A stretch of 64,000 nt of DNA from Nitrososphaerota archaeon (GTDB taxonomy: Archaea; Thermoproteota; Nitrososphaeria; Nitrososphaerales; Nitrosopumilaceae). How positions within the stretch are numbered: position 1 is the first letter of the stretch; the number at the start of each line of letters is the position of its first letter. The translations under genes were made by a program, and so were the position numbers. The notes beneath the pieces are model-generated. The model was not told where the DNA came from and ran no database searches. It saw only the letters and a list, made by a program, of their open reading frames with translations. The DNA lies in the NCBI GenBank assembly GCA_021325595.1, contig JAJPGX010000034.1, positions 47,850-111,849 of the forward strand, given 5' to 3'. Below are positions 17,066 to 25,058 of the stretch, one piece after another.

Positions 17066-17820
17066 TTCTTCGCGTAATTGGGTTGAATCCTTCCATCAAA
17101 AAATTTTGTATTAGGCGGCACATTCTGATTTACAATCTCGCCAGCCTCTATCATTGCTCCTTCTCCGATTTCTAAACCCTTCCCACGAACTACTGCATTA
17201 GCTCCAATTCTTACCCCTTTACTGATTTTTACCCCACCAATGACTACACCAGGTCCAATTCTTGCTCCTTCTCCGATTTCTAAACCGTTTCCATAAACTA
17301 CTGCATTAGCTCCAATTCTTACCCTTTTACCAATTTTTATTCCACCAATAACTAATGCATTACCACCTATCAGAACATCATCATCGATCTCTGGAGATGG
17401 TTCATCAGTAGTTTCCCAATCACTTTTAGTATCACTCTGCATGTGCATTAGACGTCCAAAATGTCGTACACCATTTCCTATTTTGGTTCTGTCAACACAA
17501 TTTCCATTAATAATACAATCACGACCTATTGTAACATTGTAATGAACTCTTGCACCGTATAGTAACTTTGTATTTTCTCCTATCGTAGTTTTGCCATCTA
17601 CTCTGCAATAGTGTTCTAGTTCTACTTTTTTTTCTAAAACAGCACCCATAGAAATAACACAAAAAGCACCAATGTTAACACCATCCAATATTTTACATTC
17701 TATTTCTCCTTCTTCGGGATATCCAATACAACTACAATGACCGACTGTAACATTTTCTCCAAAATATACTCTGGAATCAATCCATTGTCCTGTTCCTATC
17801 AGATTTGGTTTACTTGACAT
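17062..17820 (-). CDS. Hexapeptide-repeat (left-handed beta-helix) protein
   Basis: A 252-residue protein built almost wholly of hexapeptide repeats (for example VTVGHC, VRIGANAVV, LEIGEGA), the left-handed beta-helix of acyl- and acetyltransferases such as LpxD and sugar N-acetyltransferases. A near-perfect 36-residue unit occurs twice at about residues 153-225. No C-terminal catalytic extension is recognisable, so the substrate is unknown. I chose the ATG at 17820, five bases after a ggag ribosome-binding motif, over the in-frame ATG at 17832. It overlaps the hydrolase gene by 11 bases upstream and the TIR-like gene by 4 downstream. Confidence 0.8.
   Translation of the reverse strand: MSSKPNLIGTGQWIDSRVYFGENVTVGHCSCIGYPEEGEIECKILDGVNIGAFCVISMGAVLEKKVELEHYCRVDGKTTIGENTKLLYGARVHYNVTIGRDCIINGNCVDRTKIGNGVRHFGRLMHMQSDTKSDWETTDEPSPEIDDDVLIGGNALVIGGIKIGKRVRIGANAVVYGNGLEIGEGARIGPGVVIGGVKISKGVRIGANAVVRGKGLEIGEGAMIEAGEIVNQNVPPNTKFFDGRIQPNYAKK
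17156..17361 (-). repeat. 108-nt direct repeat within hexapeptide gene
   Basis: Two copies of a stretch beginning gctccttctccgatttctaa lie at 17156 and 17264, exactly 108 nt apart, and stay near-identical for about 95 nt. The unit encodes 36 residues, six hexapeptides, equal to two turns of the beta-helix. The unit boundary keeps the helix register. Confidence 0.85.
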
Positions 17821-18631
17821 GGTTAGCTCCAATCCAACTTAGAATTTTGCTGAACACTATGTTTTGGAACCGAATTGTCTCTGGGTGTGTTCCGTTTTCA
17901 TCGTCAGGATATGTAAAACCATGTTCAGCTCCTTCAATTGCAACAAATTCACAATTTTTATTTGGTAAACCATATCGTCGAGCTATTTCTATTGGAACAC
18001 TACTGTCCCGATCTCCGTGTATTGTTAATATTGGACATGTTATTCCGGCCATTTTCTCATACGGTCTTATGAATGGCAATTCATCGATCAAAGGGCGACC
18101 CATTCTAAATTCTCCATGTGGCAACCATCCCTTCTTAGCAAGTTCTTTTATTCCGTCATCAGTAAGTCTAGTACCATTCCAGAATGGTTTTGAATACAAC
18201 ATACGTAGGCCATAATCAAGTAATGGGTTAAGAAGAATTAATGTAGACACTTCGGAGAGATGTTCTGAGCACCATTGTGCAGACAAGCCTGCACCGAAGC
18301 TTGCGGCAATTAGAACAATTCTTTTTTCGTCACTTTTCACAGATCTATGTAATTCGTTAACAGCAGCTCCAATATCATTCATAACTCCACATAATGTCAC
18401 TTCTTCGTATTTACCACCACTCTTTCCATGACCTCGCAAATCAAACCTCAATGAAGATATTCCTTGTTTGTTAAGCAAATCTGCCAAGTCAGTGTAGAAT
18501 CCATCTTCATTTCTATCCGTTGTAATACCATGTACTAAGATAGAGAGTCCACGTGTTTTTTCTGCTATTGATAATGTCCCACCTAGGCGTACACCGTCCA
18601 GACTTGGAAATTCAATATCAACCGCACTCAT
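17810..18631 (-). CDS. Alpha/beta hydrolase
   Basis: A 273-residue serine hydrolase. Visible are the oxyanion-hole strand SILVHGITTDRNEDG (about 29-43), FDLRGHGKSGG near 66, the nucleophile elbow IAASFGAGLS near 109, the acid strand TIHGDRDSSVPI near 216 and the catalytic His in IEGAEHGFTYP near 244. The elbow is A-x-S-x-G rather than the usual G-x-S-x-G. Probably a cytoplasmic esterase or acyl-peptidase-like enzyme. It is the first gene of an operon whose next two genes overlap by 11 and 4 bases. Confidence 0.85.
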   Translation of the reverse strand: MSAVDIEFPSLDGVRLGGTLSIAEKTRGLSILVHGITTDRNEDGFYTDLADLLNKQGISSLRFDLRGHGKSGGKYEEVTLCGVMNDIGAAVNELHRSVKSDEKRIVLIAASFGAGLSAQWCSEHLSEVSTLILLNPLLDYGLRMLYSKPFWNGTRLTDDGIKELAKKGWLPHGEFRMGRPLIDELPFIRPYEKMAGITCPILTIHGDRDSSVPIEIARRYGLPNKNCEFVAIEGAEHGFTYPDDENGTHPETIRFQNIVFSKILSWIGANHVK

Positions 18632-18862
18632 TTAGACTCACATGATACAGAAATTGCACTTGTTTAAAGATTATTTTGCATTCAATTTGAATGTTAGATC
18701 TTTATTTTCTATACTTTTCTTGCCCAGACTGTATTTGAAATGACATGGTGTGAGTCTGGTAAGATTCGCTACTATCTTGGCGTAGTTTGACCCAATTATG
18801 AGTTTGTAGGTTCAGTTCTAACACTATCTTTCAGATTGATGTATAATCATCTACCCAAAAAT

Positions 18863-20878
18863 TCAAGATACATTTTTTTCAAATTTTTCTTGGATTTTGT
18901 TTATCAATTTTGTAAAATTGTCGCATGTCTTTGTGACTGCATCTTTGTCTATCTGACCATCATAGGTTTTCATTAAGATTTGGAACATTTGATTTGCTAC
19001 TAGTGTTTTATTGAAAGCTCCCTTTTTACCTATAGAATCGAACCATTCATTATATTTGGTAATGCATTTCTTACTCTTACCCATTTTTTCTATTTCTGAA
19101 AATCTTGGAAGAGATTCTAGAAATTTTTCATAAGCCTTTACAAATGCTTCATGATAAAGTGTTGGTTCTATTAGATCTTCAATATCTGCTTCTTGCTTGT
19201 TTACAATATCTTTAATTTCAATAAAAAATTTTTCAAAATCGCCATTTTGCAATTCGTCTTTCATATTCTTAGTAGCACTACCACTGTCTATCACTACAAC
19301 AAAATCTAATCCCAAGTTTTTATATTGACTGCAAAATTCAGGAGCTTTACTAACACCATTAAAAGCATTAATGGAATACCAGTCCTTATTCAAGAATGGT
19401 TTGTCAATTTGTTCCAAGTATTCATTAAATGCAGAGAAAAATAGTATGTCACTTATTCCTTCGAAAGCAATTGTCCTAGGGGCACCAAATAACGAATACT
19501 TAGCAGGGGAGCCGATGCTCCTTCTAATCCTGTTAAGAAGATCTCCTTTCGTTTCCGTTCTTACCTTTTCAATTTGTGTTCCTTCTGGTCTTTTTTCTAC
19601 CAGTCTTATTCGTTCAATTCTCCATGGATCTATGAGTGCGCGCTCATGGGTTGCGTATATAATTTGGAGTTTCCCAGTATTAGCAACTTTTGTTAAAAAT
19701 TTTTGAACATCACCCTTACCCTCATCATGTAATTCTGTTGCAGGATTATCAAGCAACAGTATGTTGGTTCCTGAACTGCCTAACGCAAGTGAAAGTGATA
19801 AATCCAAGAAAAAAGCAGTCCACCATTTAAAGCCCTCACTTCGTTCCAATACAGAGGTTTCCTTACCAGTTGTTTTATCCAAAACTGTAAAAGATAGATC
19901 AGTCCCCTTAATCCCTATTTTGAACGTATAATTCTCTTGTGTCCAAAAAGAATTTAATTGATCACTTAGATTTTTTGAAACTACTTCGAAATAGCTGTTT
20001 TGAGCCGCCAAGTCTCTTTTTCTTATGTTCTGAACGCCACTTGGGTTAAGCCCACCTATTACGGCAAGACAATGAAAGGTGGTGGATTTGGAAGGATTTG
20101 CTATGAATTCATCTACAGAAATTTTATCTTCTAATTTGAATACTTTATCCTTGTAAAGTGGTTTTGGAATTAATTCATATAGTTTATTTTTTGGATCTTC
20201 TGCAATTGAATTACCCAAACTTTTACGCGCGTTGTTTAATTCATTTATCTGTAGATTAAAGTCATTTTGAAGTGGTGCATCTTTTGGTATTGTATTAATA
20301 ACATTATTCAAAGACTGAATCGAAATATCAACTTCTTTTAAGTTTGTAAAAGTTGTTTGTTTTAAATTTTCAATGGCTTTCATAAAGTTTTCACGATGTG
20401 GAGTAATTGTAGGTAATCTGCCTTCATTATTTGAAAAAATGTTTGATAAGTTTTGGAGGATTTGGTTTATTGTGTCAATATCTTTTTGCAGACTGAATGA
20501 AATCGGTTGATATTCTCCTATAGGCTCTATATCAAAGTGGACGTCAAAATATCGCTTTATTGTAATTCCTGTAATATTCTTGAACTCATTTGGAAGAATA
20601 TTCTTGTCAGATTCTTCTATCACATAGGTGACAGTTAGTTGTAAGATGTCTTTTGCAGTTATTTCATTATTAGTAAATTTCTGTGATATGTTAGAACCGT
20701 TAGGCAATTCATTTTCTTGAAATACAATGTTTTTATCTATACCAGATAACATTCTTAGGAAAGAGCTTTTTCCTGCTTCTGTCATGCCAACTAAAGTAGT
20801 GATTTTTGACTCAATCTCAACGGTGCCCGAGTCAATTATTGATTTGTAGCTCTGTACCCTAACCGTTTGTAGCTTCAT
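18863..20878 (-). CDS. OLD-family ATPase with Toprim domain
   Basis: A 671-residue overcoming-lysogenization-defect-type protein, an ABC-like ATPase followed by a Toprim nuclease. Visible: RVQSYKSI, Walker A GMTEAGKSS near residue 30, a coiled insertion (150-230), signature-like RSEGFKWW, Walker B ILLLDNPATELH, ATHERALI, then Toprim AFEGISDIL and VVVIDSGSATK. The Walker B acid pair is Asp-Asn instead of Asp-Glu, and the Toprim DxD is Asp-Ser-Gly. OLD proteins act in phage defence (GajA of Gabija is one), but no GajB helicase is adjacent. I start it at MKLQTV (20878), because the residues before it in the longer frame look like untranslated leader. Confidence 0.85.
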   Translation of the reverse strand: MKLQTVRVQSYKSIIDSGTVEIESKITTLVGMTEAGKSSFLRMLSGIDKNIVFQENELPNGSNISQKFTNNEITAKDILQLTVTYVIEESDKNILPNEFKNITGITIKRYFDVHFDIEPIGEYQPISFSLQKDIDTINQILQNLSNIFSNNEGRLPTITPHRENFMKAIENLKQTTFTNLKEVDISIQSLNNVINTIPKDAPLQNDFNLQINELNNARKSLGNSIAEDPKNKLYELIPKPLYKDKVFKLEDKISVDEFIANPSKSTTFHCLAVIGGLNPSGVQNIRKRDLAAQNSYFEVVSKNLSDQLNSFWTQENYTFKIGIKGTDLSFTVLDKTTGKETSVLERSEGFKWWTAFFLDLSLSLALGSSGTNILLLDNPATELHDEGKGDVQKFLTKVANTGKLQIIYATHERALIDPWRIERIRLVEKRPEGTQIEKVRTETKGDLLNRIRRSIGSPAKYSLFGAPRTIAFEGISDILFFSAFNEYLEQIDKPFLNKDWYSINAFNGVSKAPEFCSQYKNLGLDFVVVIDSGSATKNMKDELQNGDFEKFFIEIKDIVNKQEADIEDLIEPTLYHEAFVKAYEKFLESLPRFSEIEKMGKSKKCITKYNEWFDSIGKKGAFNKTLVANQMFQILMKTYDGQIDKDAVTKTCDNFTKLINKIQEKFEKNVS

Positions 20879-21000
20879 AAGGCAGATAAATAATTTTAGA
20901 TATAAAAACAAGATCAATAAATTGACCTAAATCTCTTGAGGGTATGGATTTGTTGAGACCCATTCCCACAATGGCATAATTTTAGGTCCAAACTAACAAA

Positions 21001-21159
21001 ATGGATCATTTCCAAAAAGTTTATCATTTTGAATCACAGATTAGGATTAGAAAGTTGAAAACATCACCCAAAAATCAAATTTTTGAGGCGGACTTGGACC
21101 CGTTCGGGGCTGCATACCGGCAACCGCATTGTATGTCGGGTCTAAGATTCACGATGTAA
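21001..21159 (+). CDS. Candidate 52-residue ORF or gene remnant
   Basis: An ATG-started frame in an otherwise gene-free 510-bp gap. The N-terminal half (MDHFQKVYHFESQIRIRK) is ordinary, while the C-terminal half (ADLDPFGAAYRQPHCMSGL) comes from DNA clearly richer in G+C (about 21090-21145) than its surroundings. I do not recognise it. It may be a short gene, the tail of a lost gene, or a non-coding patch of foreign DNA. Confidence 0.25.
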   Translation: MDHFQKVYHFESQIRIRKLKTSPKNQIFEADLDPFGAAYRQPHCMSGLRFTM

Positions 21160-21211
21160 ATTTTGTTCATAGTGGACATACAAAACGCTTATCTACTTAC
21201 CTGGCGCCAGT

Positions 21212-21275
21212 AATTTCTAAATTGCATGATCTGTATGTATGTGCTATGAATTACATCATGCAATTACGAAATAAT
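21212..21275. repeat. Inverted repeat with 24-nt spacer
   Basis: The perfect 10-bp arms attgcatgat (21221-21230) and atcatgcaat (21255-21264) extend outward imperfectly (aatttcta against tacgaaat). It could fold as a hairpin in RNA, be a regulator site for the zinc-finger gene downstream, or be a leftover of a mobile element. No transposase is near. Confidence 0.6.
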
Positions 21276-21388
21276 TTTTGTCAGAAAAATTTTATGTGTC
21301 TACAATTATTTAATTTAAGAATTACTTATCTATCATATGTCAAAATAATACGCATTCTTTAATTATAATTTTCTCATTTGTGAAAGAA

Positions 21389-21583
21389 ATGGCAACCCAT
21401 GAGATTGAACATCACACATACACACGATCTACAAATGCATTTATGCCAACAAAACTATGCATGATTGAAAAATGTTCAGAATGCAATGATGAAGTGGAAC
21501 TCATAAGTGGAGCGATCATTTATGGTGATCAATGGTACCATAATTTGTGTTGGAAAATAAGGAGTAAAAGAAATGTCAAATAA
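21389..21583 (+). CDS. LIM-like zinc-finger small protein, copy A
   Basis: A 64-residue protein with a variable 27-residue N-terminal tail and a compact C-terminal zinc-finger-like module: CSECNDEVELISGAI, then GDQWYHNLCW. The C-x2-C...H-x2-C spacing with an aromatic before His looks like the first half of a LIM domain. A paralogue lies 3.4 kb downstream, on the other side of the polysaccharide genes. I prefer the ATG at 21389 over GTG 21380 because a TATA-like taattata lies about 26 nt upstream of it. It overlaps the dehydrogenase start by 11 bases, so they are co-transcribed. Function unknown. Confidence 0.65.
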   Translation: MATHEIEHHTYTRSTNAFMPTKLCMIEKCSECNDEVELISGAIIYGDQWYHNLCWKIRSKRNVK

Positions 21584-22445
21584 AAACAAATCATTTGACA
21601 AAAAGATTCTGATAATTGGATTAGGTCAAATAGGGTACAGTAATGCTGAATACATGACATCGCTTGGTCTCAAAGTAGATGGATACGATATATCAGAAAA
21701 AGCAGTAAAACAAGCTTTGAAAGATGGTATAATTCAAAACTATTCTGAAAATTTTGAAAACTATGACTATTATATAATATGTATATCTACACATAATCCC
21801 GAAAACATGTTTGTTCCATACTTGGATGGAATGTATCAAATAATCCAGAAAATATCTGTAGAAGGCAAAAAAGGTGCATTGGTAGGAATAGACAGTACTA
21901 TAACTGCAGGCACTTGTGAAAAAATTATTGAAATTCTAAAACATAGATTACATGTAGTACATGTTCCTCATAGGTTCTACATACATGAGAAGAAAGAACA
22001 TGGCGTGTGTCAAACTAGGGTTCTTGGAGGGTGCGGAACGTGTTGTATTAATGAGGCTATTGGCTTTTACGGTGATAAACTAAACATTCCACTACATATA
22101 GTACAATCAGTACGAGTTGCAGAATTAACAAAAACTGTTGAAAACTCGTATAGATTTTTAGAAATAGCCTTTGCTGAGGAATTAAAGATGATTTGTGATT
22201 ATACTAATGTCGATTTCAAAGAATTAAGAGAGTCCATAAACACAAAATGGAACATCCACATACTTGATGCTAGGGATGGAATTGGCGGACATTGTCTTCC
22301 AAAAGACAGTCAAATGTTTCTTGAATTTTCAAATAATGTTGTAGTTACAAGTCTTGTCCGTGCTGCAAAAATGATAGATCAACAATACAGATTCCATTTG
22401 ATGCAAAAGGCATCGGGTGAATTGCCACTAATCACACACAGGTAA
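21573..22445 (+). CDS. Short UDP-sugar dehydrogenase-like protein
   Basis: A 290-residue protein of the UDP-glucose/UDP-ManNAc dehydrogenase superfamily, which oxidises nucleotide-sugars to uronic acids with NAD. Residues 11-40 form the Rossmann NAD site (ILIIGLGQIGYSNAEYM). The central dimerisation domain keeps AELTKTVENSYRFLEIAF near 186-203 and the catalytic Cys signature GIGGHCLPKDSQMF near 235-248. It ends there, so the C-terminal nucleotide-sugar-binding domain present in normal members of about 430 residues is absent. Either it acts on another substrate or needs a partner. First enzyme of a polysaccharide locus. Confidence 0.8.
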   Translation: MSNKNKSFDKKILIIGLGQIGYSNAEYMTSLGLKVDGYDISEKAVKQALKDGIIQNYSENFENYDYYIICISTHNPENMFVPYLDGMYQIIQKISVEGKKGALVGIDSTITAGTCEKIIEILKHRLHVVHVPHRFYIHEKKEHGVCQTRVLGGCGTCCINEAIGFYGDKLNIPLHIVQSVRVAELTKTVENSYRFLEIAFAEELKMICDYTNVDFKELRESINTKWNIHILDARDGIGGHCLPKDSQMFLEFSNNVVVTSLVRAAKMIDQQYRFHLMQKASGELPLITHR

Positions 22446-22451
22446 TGAAAA

Positions 22452-23174
22452 TTGAGGATCAAATATGCTAGCATCATAGCGACAGCTATAGTTCTTTCTT
22501 TTGGAGTCTTGATAATACTTTCACCACTCATTAATGCAACTAAGCAGCAACCTGTACTGTTAAGCTTTGAGATCAACAATGAAAACAATTTGCCACAATG
22601 GTGTGACGGGGTTTCGTCTATATTAAAAAAATATGACATTAGTGCAACTATATTTGCTCCAGGAGATATAGCATCAAGTTATCCGGGATGTTTTAAAAAT
22701 CTACCACATGGAGTAGACATTGGAAGTGAAACATTTCATTATGTCGATCTTACAAACATAACTGATTATGAAGAACAAATTAACGAGGTAGTGTCTGGAA
22801 AAAAGTCAATAGATAATGCTGCCGGTGTTAACTCAAAATTATTCAAAGCGCCTTATGGAAAAACGGATCAGAACATTTACTCCCTCTTAACAAAAGCAGG
22901 AATACTTGCAGATTTGTCATATGTTGATCATTACAATAAATATTACAATGGGCAATTCATCAAATTTGATCTTGACACATACAATGGATCATCATTGGCG
23001 GCTGATCTTCTACACTCATTACATTCTCCAAACCCAATTTTAATTAAATTTGATAGCTCTGATTCTCTTAATTCCATTGACGATGTTATCTCTCATCTAA
23101 AGGCACAGCGAGTTCAATTTCTAACTGTTTCAGAGATTACCGGTCTTAACCTGACAGACGGGGGATTGAACTAA
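22452..23174 (+). CDS. NodB-like protein with degenerate active site
   Basis: A 240-residue protein starting with a TTG codon and a membrane anchor or signal (residues 5-27), then a polysaccharide-deacetylase fold. The order of motifs is that of NodB, but the key residues differ. The metal-binding TFDD strand reads LSFEINNE, the HxxxH motif reads GSETFHYVDL with both positions changed, and RxPYG reads FKAPYG. Catalytic deacetylation is therefore doubtful; glycan binding or an accessory role for the synthase next door is more likely. It lies six bases after the dehydrogenase and one base before the synthase. Confidence 0.7.
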   Translation: MRIKYASIIATAIVLSFGVLIILSPLINATKQQPVLLSFEINNENNLPQWCDGVSSILKKYDISATIFAPGDIASSYPGCFKNLPHGVDIGSETFHYVDLTNITDYEEQINEVVSGKKSIDNAAGVNSKLFKAPYGKTDQNIYSLLTKAGILADLSYVDHYNKYYNGQFIKFDLDTYNGSSLAADLLHSLHSPNPILIKFDSSDSLNSIDDVISHLKAQRVQFLTVSEITGLNLTDGGLN

Positions 23175-23175
23175 A

Positions 23176-24618
23176 TTGACACTAGTACCTCAAAGTGAAC
23201 TTGAACAAGGAATACAACAAAATTGTTCTAATCAGCAAATAACTGCTGACGGTAAAATTCGGGTAAGTAAAATTGCCATAATGGTAAGAATTGGAATTTT
23301 AGTTGGCCTTGCATATGTTATAGTAAATAACATAGAACTTGGATTTGCTTTGGGAGAACCGTTACTTATCTATTCCAACATATTACCATTGTATGGAATG
23401 CTATATCTTTTAGTTGGATGGTTTTTTTATAAAAATCCTGCCCGGGGTAAAGTTGGAAATGAGCTTGTAAGCGTAATAATACCTGTGTATAATCAAAAAT
23501 CAATGATAGAAATTGTCGTTGATGCGGTTTACTCTTCAACCTACAAAAATCTGGAGGTAATAGCGGTAAATGATGGAAGTAATGACGGAACAAAAGAAAT
23601 ACTGGATCGATTGAAAAAGAAATACCCGAAATTAATAGTGGTACATAAAAATAATGAGGGAAAAAGAAAGGCAGTAGCTCTTGCATTTTACAAATCAACA
23701 GGAAAATACATTGTATTAGTTGATTCAGACAGCGTAATTGAAAAAAATGCAATCACTGAAATCATGAAGACTTTCAATGCTGATGTAAAGATAGGCGCTA
23801 TAGTTGGGTATGCCAAGGCATGGAATGCTGGAAAGAACATACTTACAAAATGTCAAGATGTCTGGTATGATTATTCATTTAATATTCGAAAAACCACGGA
23901 AAGTGTTTTTGGGTGTGTAATGTGTTGTTCAGGATGTTTGGCAGGATATCGCCGAGAAGCTATTGAAGGATATATTCCATTTTGGGTACGTTCAAAAATT
24001 CATGATAGTGAGGACAGAGAACTTACTACATTTGTAGTGTCACCAAAATGGGGAAAACAAGAATTGATAAATAATTATGCTAGTCTTCCTGCCTTTTCTC
24101 ACAAAGCATTGGAAGCAATGGCTGCATATGATGACGCAGAGGATAGGGGTCTGACAGCACAATCTCTGGTAACATGGAAAGCTGCATACGTTGCAAGTGC
24201 TGTAGTCTTTACCGACGTACCTGAAAAACTAAAAGGTTTTCTAAGACAACAACAACGCTGGAAAAAAGGTACTACCAGAGTTAACTTTTTTGTTAGTTCA
24301 TTTTTTTGGCGAAGAAATCCTATCATGTCTATTATATTTTATATGGATTTTATGATGGCATTTATCACACCATTCATAATTACCACAGTGTTTGTCTATC
24401 TGCCAATCATTCATCATAACTGGCAAATACCATTGTTATATCTAACAGGAATGCAGTTGTTATCAATAGGGCATGGTATGGATTACAAGTTCAGAGATAA
24501 GAAAACAAAGTATTGGATTTACAAACCTCTAATGAATTTAATTACTGCTTTTGTAACTTCTTGGCTAATCTTTCCTGCACTGTGGAATTATAAAAAGAAC
24601 CAATGGTTAACAAGATGA
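23176..24618 (+). CDS. Processive membrane glycosyltransferase family 2
   Basis: A 480-residue enzyme like hyaluronan, chitin-oligosaccharide (NodC) or poly-GlcNAc synthases, which polymerises a nucleotide-sugar and pushes the chain through the membrane. Two N-terminal membrane segments (about 37-90) precede the GT-A domain: VSVIIPVYNQ near 99, AVNDGSNDGT near 132, LVDSDSVIE near 181, the SEDRELTTF acidic motif near 279, and QQQRWKKG near 357, the processive Q-x-x-R-W signature. Three or four membrane helices follow. TTG start one base after the NodB-like stop. Product probably an extracellular polysaccharide. Confidence 0.88.
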   Translation: MTLVPQSELEQGIQQNCSNQQITADGKIRVSKIAIMVRIGILVGLAYVIVNNIELGFALGEPLLIYSNILPLYGMLYLLVGWFFYKNPARGKVGNELVSVIIPVYNQKSMIEIVVDAVYSSTYKNLEVIAVNDGSNDGTKEILDRLKKKYPKLIVVHKNNEGKRKAVALAFYKSTGKYIVLVDSDSVIEKNAITEIMKTFNADVKIGAIVGYAKAWNAGKNILTKCQDVWYDYSFNIRKTTESVFGCVMCCSGCLAGYRREAIEGYIPFWVRSKIHDSEDRELTTFVVSPKWGKQELINNYASLPAFSHKALEAMAAYDDAEDRGLTAQSLVTWKAAYVASAVVFTDVPEKLKGFLRQQQRWKKGTTRVNFFVSSFFWRRNPIMSIIFYMDFMMAFITPFIITTVFVYLPIIHHNWQIPLLYLTGMQLLSIGHGMDYKFRDKKTKYWIYKPLMNLITAFVTSWLIFPALWNYKKNQWLTR

Positions 24619-24843
24619 AGTACTATTATGCATATCATCTATTGATCTAACATTAATTTTCAATCCTTTTTTACCGCTATTTATACAGTTTCTGACCCGT
24701 TTTTTGATGCCAAACAGTAAAACCTTGAGACGATTAGAAATAAGAAAATTAACAAAATAGTTAGAATGAAATTCATGGTGTATTTTGTATGTATGTCAAT
24801 ATGACTACAGGTTCTTTTATAACTGAAATAATATCTGATGTTC

Positions 24844-25029
24844 ATGCAGACAATAAGTCCCATACGTGAGAACACTGAAAAAAGTGCTCAGGTTCTAAAG
24901 ATGCCAGTTCCAAAATGTGCAAAATGTAATGATAAGGTTGCACTTGTTTCAGGTGTTGTCATATGTGGTGATAAATGGTATCACAGCTCATGCTGGAAAC
25001 CTAGAAACGAATCAGATTGGTCTGCATAG
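24844..25029 (+). CDS. LIM-like zinc-finger small protein, copy B
   Basis: A 61-residue paralogue of the gene at 21389. The module is CAKCNDKVALVSGVVICGDK then WYHSSCWKP, with the same C-x2-C...H-x2-C spacing, while the N-terminal tail is unrelated. The ATG at 24844 is favoured over one at 24838 because tttataa at about 24815-24821 lies 26 nt upstream. It stands alone behind the glycosyltransferase, with about 225 bp between. Possibly a small regulator or adaptor; no function known to me. Confidence 0.6.
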   Translation: MQTISPIRENTEKSAQVLKMPVPKCAKCNDKVALVSGVVICGDKWYHSSCWKPRNESDWSA

Positions 25030-25058
25030 ATTTTTTTACAGATGATTTTTTCTTTATT

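Noticed and set aside
18863..20878. Gabija system (GajA-GajB)
   Set aside because: The OLD-type ATPase-Toprim gene has no adjacent UvrD-like gene; the only such helicase is 4.5 kb away on the other strand, with unrelated genes between.
21085..21160. Possible tRNA or tRNA fragment in the G+C-rich patch
   Set aside because: A ccgttcgggg stretch resembles a T-arm at first glance, but no acceptor stem, anticodon arm or standard GTTCGAATC box can be paired around it.
21573..24618. Nod-factor (lipochitooligosaccharide) synthesis genes
   Set aside because: The gene order recalls nodB-nodC, but the NodB-like protein lacks catalytic residues and there is no NodA-type acyltransferase, so a surface polysaccharide is more plausible.
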